Source: Deminuibacter soli (GTDB lineage Bacteria > Bacteroidota > Bacteroidia > Chitinophagales > Chitinophagaceae). Taken from it: DNA of 64,000 nucleotides. The notes below the pieces were generated by a model, which searched no databases, was not told the origin of the DNA, and worked only from the letters and a program-made list of their open reading frames with translations. Both the position numbers and the translations under genes were made by a program. The stretch covers positions 124,001 to 188,000 of the forward strand of contig NZ_QTJU01000006.1 in assembly GCF_003412455.1 (NCBI RefSeq), given 5' to 3'. How positions within the stretch are numbered: the first letter of the stretch is position 1; each line of letters begins with the position of its first letter. Below, in pieces: positions 60,296 to 64,000 of this stretch.

Positions 60296-61318
60296 ATGAA
60301 GAAAAAATTCTTAGGCATATTGTTATTGTGGATTGTGAGCAGTTCGTTTTTGGAAATAAGGTCTTTTAACCAGGGAGCCTTTCAAAAAAACACCCTCAAA
60401 ACCATTGTCATCGACGCCGGGCATGGTGGCCGTGATGAAGGTGCGCCCGGTGACTATTCTTATGAAAAAGATATAGCCCTTGCCGTAGCGCTGAAGCTGC
60501 GCGATAAAATAACACGTGAGTTTCCTGAAATCCGCGTAATTATGACGCGAACCACGGATAGCTACCCTACCCTACATGAGCGTGCAGACCTCGCCAACCA
60601 GTCAAAAGCCGATTTATTTATCTCTATTCACTGCAACAGCGCCGACCCTATCAGGCACAGTGAACAAACCGGTTACCGCACCGAAACCTATTACCGCGGC
60701 AAAGGCAAAAAACGTAAAAAGTATACCCATAAAGTACCTACTTACCGTTACTGGACCACCCCCAACCCTGCCGAAGGCACAGAAACCTATATATGGGCAG
60801 CACATAAAAGCGAAGCCAAGGAAGTGGCCATGCGTGAAAATGAATCATTGTTTGTAGATAGCTCTACCGCCAGCTCGATGAAAGATTTTGACATGGATTC
60901 ACCGCAGAAACGCATTTTATACGCGCTGAAAACCCAGCAATATTTTACCCGCAGCGCCAATCTTGCGTTAACAGTAGAAGATGAGTTTAAAAAAATTGGC
61001 CGCATCAGCCGTGAAGCACGCCAGCGCCAGGTAGGCATATGGGTATTGCAGGCCACAGCCATGCCCAGCATACTGGTAGAAACCGGCTACATCAGCAACC
61101 CGCGCGAAGAAAATTACCTCAACAGCGAAAAAGGCCAGAACGAAATAACCGACGTACTTGTAAAAGCACTGGGCCGTTATAAATACTCACTCGAAAACAA
61201 CACCCTGATACCACCTGCAGCCATAGAAGCAGCCAACGATTCAGCCGCTGCAGAAACCAATACCCCGGCCGCAGCCGCAGATGCCGATTCAACAACCCAA
61301 CCGCGGGGACAGCAATAA
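60296..61318 (+). CDS. N-acetylmuramoyl-L-alanine amidase 2
   Basis: A 340-residue paralogue of the preceding amidase, exported (signal IVSSSFLEIRSFNQG). Zinc ligands and catalytic residues: VIDAGHGGRDEGAP (H), YEKDIAL (E), ISIHCNSADP (H) and ILVETGYISNP (E). The insert is again lysine-rich (RGKGKKRKKYTHKVP) and ends in TETYIWAAHK. A long alanine-rich tail follows (AAAETNTPAAAADAD). Its own promoter lies upstream. Duplication with preserved inserts suggests a specific role, possibly at different cell-cycle stages; I cannot separate them from sequence. Confidence 0.9.
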   Translation: MKKKFLGILLLWIVSSSFLEIRSFNQGAFQKNTLKTIVIDAGHGGRDEGAPGDYSYEKDIALAVALKLRDKITREFPEIRVIMTRTTDSYPTLHERADLANQSKADLFISIHCNSADPIRHSEQTGYRTETYYRGKGKKRKKYTHKVPTYRYWTTPNPAEGTETYIWAAHKSEAKEVAMRENESLFVDSSTASSMKDFDMDSPQKRILYALKTQQYFTRSANLALTVEDEFKKIGRISREARQRQVGIWVLQATAMPSILVETGYISNPREENYLNSEKGQNEITDVLVKALGRYKYSLENNTLIPPAAIEAANDSAAAETNTPAAAADADSTTQPRGQQ

Positions 61319-61321
61319 GAG

Positions 61322-61480
61322 ACAGTTTAAGGTGTAAGGTTTCATGTTTAATGTTAAGGCCGTTTCAGCCTTACATTGGCTTGCCCTTAGCGTACTTTGG
61401 GGGGCCCTTTGTGTTCTTCGTCCAAATCTTCGCTCAGGTAGTCTCGACTGTCGATTCTCGATTCTCGACGGTATTCCTAT
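61322..61480. repeat. Three intergenic repeat families in tandem
   Basis: Within 160 bases after the amidase stop lie a TTTAATGTT-type copy (61322-61362), a CTTTGTG-type copy (61362-61430) and an inverted CGAGAATCGAC-type copy (61437-61475). The remainder of the gap to 61631 shows no gene. Confidence 0.55.
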
Positions 61481-61631
61481 CATCCATCACGACTGCTTTC
61501 CAGCTCACGCTTTTTGCCTACTTTTGCCGAGGTTCATTTGATATGGTATAAAGCTTGTACTGGCCATTGAAAGGAACAGACCTTTAAAAAGACATCACAA
61601 CTGTGATTTACTTTCAAATTATTAATTACAA

Positions 61632-62651
61632 ATGAAAGTCTCAAACGAAACCAAAATCGGTGCATTAACGGTGATTGCTGTAGCCCTTCTTTTTTTAGGA
61701 TTTAACTTCCTGAAAGGAAAAAGCCTTTTCAAAAGCGGTCATTTCCTGTATGCCAAATACGCCGACACCAAAGGACTTGTTTCCAGCAATGCCGTAATGA
61801 TTAACGGATACCAGGCAGGTACCGTGAATGACATACAAACACAAAACGGGGATTTACAGCAAATCGTTGTTACCATCAAATTAAATGAAGACTACCATAT
61901 ACCTGTTAACTCTGTAGCCAGCATAGCCAGCAACCCGCTGGGCAGCCCTAATGTAGAAATAAAACTGGGCAACGCCACTACCTTTCTGAAAGCAGGCGAT
62001 ACCGTGCTCACTGCCAACAATGGCGGCGTACTGGGTGAATTGACCAATAAAGTCGGGCCCGTAGCTGACCAGCTGAAAGCCACCCTCAGTTCGCTCGATA
62101 CTGTGCTTAAAAATGTAAACACCGTGCTCGACCCTGCTACCAAGGGCAACCTGCAAAGCGTAATCGGCAACCTGAGCAAGGCTACTGCCGGACTGGTAAC
62201 TGCTTCTGCTTCGCTGCAGACATTGCTCAACAACGAAACAGGCGCCCTCAGCCAGTCGCTCAATAACGTAAACAGCTTTACCAAAAACCTGGCTGATAAC
62301 AACAGCAAAATCTCCGGGGTAATGGATAACCTTGAAGCTACCACCAACCACCTGAGCAAGGCAGACATTGATGGCGTGGTAAACAAACTGAAAGCATCGG
62401 TTGACAACCTCAACAACGCGATGACCAAACTCAACTCAACCGACGGTTCGATGGGTGCCCTCATCAACGATAAAACATTATACAATAACCTTAACAGCAC
62501 CATACGCAGCCTTAATACACTCATGGATGACTTTAGACTACATCCCAAACGTTATGTAAGTCTTTCTGTTTTTGGCAAAAAAGACAAAAGCACACCGCTT
62601 GCAGGCCCAACGGATAGTACGTACAAAACAACCACACCAACAAACCATTAA
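61632..62651 (+). CDS. mlaD: MlaD-family MCE domain lipid transporter subunit
   Basis: A 339-residue MCE protein. It has a short N-terminal membrane helix (KIGALTVIAVALLFLGFNFL), then the MCE domain (YAKYADTKGLVSSNAVMING and VTIKLNEDYHIPVNSVASI). The rest is a long amphipathic helical region that fits a periplasm-spanning coiled coil, as in Mla/Pqi systems. It should shuttle phospholipid between inner and outer membrane. Its partner permease and ATPase are not in this window. The stop overlaps the next ATG by one base (TAATG). Confidence 0.88.
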   Translation: MKVSNETKIGALTVIAVALLFLGFNFLKGKSLFKSGHFLYAKYADTKGLVSSNAVMINGYQAGTVNDIQTQNGDLQQIVVTIKLNEDYHIPVNSVASIASNPLGSPNVEIKLGNATTFLKAGDTVLTANNGGVLGELTNKVGPVADQLKATLSSLDTVLKNVNTVLDPATKGNLQSVIGNLSKATAGLVTASASLQTLLNNETGALSQSLNNVNSFTKNLADNNSKISGVMDNLEATTNHLSKADIDGVVNKLKASVDNLNNAMTKLNSTDGSMGALINDKTLYNNLNSTIRSLNTLMDDFRLHPKRYVSLSVFGKKDKSTPLAGPTDSTYKTTTPTNH

Positions 62652-64000
62652 TGAGGCGATTTTCTTTTGCGGCTGTTATTATTACCCTGCTGATATTTCC
62701 TGCACACCGCCTGTTTGCGCAGGGGAAGGATTCATCACAGGAAAAAAAGACCATCATTATATCACATGCCGACCGGTTTACCAATGAAAAAAAGGATACG
62801 TCTGAACTGTTTTCTGCTACCGGCAATGTAGTAGGCTCACAGGGCACTACCCTTTTTTACTGCGATAGCATGGTGCAGGACAGGAAGCACAACACTGTTG
62901 AAGCTTTTGGCCATGTACACATCAATGACAACGACAGTGTGCACACCTACTCCGATTACATGAAGTACATTGGTGCAGACAGGCAAACCTTTCTGAAAAA
63001 GAATGTCAAACTCACCGATGGCAGGGGCGTGTTAACCACCAACGACCTCAGTTATAACCTGAACAGCAAACTGGGTATTTACCTGGCCGGCGGTAAACTG
63101 GTGAATGACAGCACCACCCTTACCAGCACAGAAGCCTATTACCATGGCGATACCCGTGATGTTACCTTCAAAAAGAAAGTAAAGCTGGTAAACCCGCAAT
63201 ACACGGTTACTACCGATACCCTGCTGTACAACACCTACACCAAGGTAGCTACCTTTACCGTACCAACGGTAATCACAGGTAAAGACAAGCAGCAGATACA
63301 TACTACCGACGGGTATTACGACATGCTCAATAAAAAAAGCTACTTCGGCAAACGCTCCGAGCTGGTTGACGACAGCACCAGCCTGGTGGCAGATGATATT
63401 GTAAACGATTCATCCGGTTATTCTGAAGCAGCGGGCAATGTATTTATCCGTGATTTGAAACAGGGGTATACACTAATTGCCAACAACGTAAAGAGCAATA
63501 AAAAAGAAGGTTCCTTTCTCGCCACACAAAAACCGGTACTGATTATTAAGCAGGATGCAGATTCGATTTTCGTAGCGGCAGATACCTTTTACTCAGCCCA
63601 CCTGAGCGCTTTGCGTAAAGAACGTAATGTGCCGGATGTGCTGGATACAACGGATCTTAAAAAATTGCTGCAGCTGAAACCAGACAGCGCCCGCGACCGT
63701 TTTATAGAAGGCTATTACCATGTGCACATTTTCTCTGATTCGTTACAGGCAGTGGGCGACAGTCTTTTTTATTCTTCAGAGGATTCTGTTTTCCGGCTGT
63801 TTAAAAACCCGGTGTTATGGGCACAGGAAAGCCAGATTACGGGCGATACCATTTACCTGTTTACGCAGGATAAAAAGCCCAAACGCATGTACGCCTTTGA
63901 AAACGGGCTGGTACTGAACCGCGTGGGCAAAGACAGTTTTTATAACCAGGTAAAAGGCCGTACCATCAACGGTTATTTTAAAAACGGCCAGATAGATTAC
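62651..64000 (+). CDS. OstA-like (LptA-type) protein, partial at the window end
   Basis: The frame starts at the ATG overlapping the mlaD stop and runs open to base 64000 (450 codons, no stop in the window). It has a signal peptide (ending HRLFAQ) and several OstA/LptA jellyroll repeats of the form TTLFYCDSMVQDRKHNTVEA, GHVHINDNDSVHTYSDYM and VKLTDGRGVLTTNDLSYN. Such proteins form the periplasmic LPS bridge feeding LptD. It belongs to the same envelope cluster as lptD and mlaD. The C-terminal part is missing here. Confidence 0.85.
   Translation, partial: MRRFSFAAVIITLLIFPAHRLFAQGKDSSQEKKTIIISHADRFTNEKKDTSELFSATGNVVGSQGTTLFYCDSMVQDRKHNTVEAFGHVHINDNDSVHTYSDYMKYIGADRQTFLKKNVKLTDGRGVLTTNDLSYNLNSKLGIYLAGGKLVNDSTTLTSTEAYYHGDTRDVTFKKKVKLVNPQYTVTTDTLLYNTYTKVATFTVPTVITGKDKQQIHTTDGYYDMLNKKSYFGKRSELVDDSTSLVADDIVNDSSGYSEAAGNVFIRDLKQGYTLIANNVKSNKKEGSFLATQKPVLIIKQDADSIFVAADTFYSAHLSALRKERNVPDVLDTTDLKKLLQLKPDSARDRFIEGYYHVHIFSDSLQAVGDSLFYSSEDSVFRLFKNPVLWAQESQITGDTIYLFTQDKKPKRMYAFENGLVLNRVGKDSFYNQVKGRTINGYFKNGQIDY

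Overview
The window is chromosomal DNA from a member of the Bacteroidetes, most likely the Chitinophagaceae. Support comes from a SusC/SusD starch locus with a SusR-type regulator, a type IX secretion (Por) C-terminal sorting domain, many lipoproteins, Bacteroidetes-only families (DUF2851, DUF6377-type regulators, stand-alone TonB plug proteins, the LptD/amidase/MlaD/OstA cluster), frequent non-ATG starts, lack of Shine-Dalgarno sequences and promoters of the TTTG...TAnnTTTG type. No rRNA, tRNA, CRISPR array, phage or insertion sequence was seen.

Layout. 1-5.4 kb: a Vps62-like protein, then a minus-strand pair made of a thiamine-diphosphate 2-keto acid decarboxylase and a flavin amino acid/amine oxidase. 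5.8-21.7 kb: a lipoprotein and a complete starch-utilisation locus on the minus strand: SusR-like membrane regulator, GH31 alpha-glucosidase, SusC, SusD, SusE-like protein, lipoprotein alpha-amylase and a large modular T9SS-secreted alpha-amylase, plus a 49-residue lipoprotein. 21.8-31.5 kb: two orphan TonB-plug proteins, a LuxE-like acyl-protein synthetase, a UbiA-like membrane protein, an M42 peptidase, an AraC regulator, a YkgJ-type protein, TcdA, a Ycf48-like protein, a DUF486 protein and a two-TM protein. 31.7-36.9 kb: sigma factor, anti-sigma candidate, DUF4097-like protein and an outer-membrane beta-barrel receptor. 36.9-43.9 kb: a putative copper-handling operon with two Cys-rich secreted small proteins, a TonB receptor, a Met/His-rich PepSY protein, MbnP and an MbnH/MauG-type diheme protein. 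44-56 kb: lipA, OsmC, DUF2851, Maf, UbiA prenyltransferase, KdsC, a DUF2520 dehydrogenase, an alpha/beta hydrolase and topA. 56.2-64 kb: an envelope cluster of lptD facing two tandem amidases, mlaD and an OstA-like gene cut by the window end.

Non-coding content is unusual. At least five families of short degenerate repeats occupy the intergenic spaces. Most copies begin at or within a few bases of a stop codon, some supplying the stop codon itself, and several lead straight into a terminator hairpin. Two structured transcripts without ORFs are predicted near 30.2-30.5 kb and 50.77-50.93 kb. All identifications come from reading motifs in the sequence; no database search was run.
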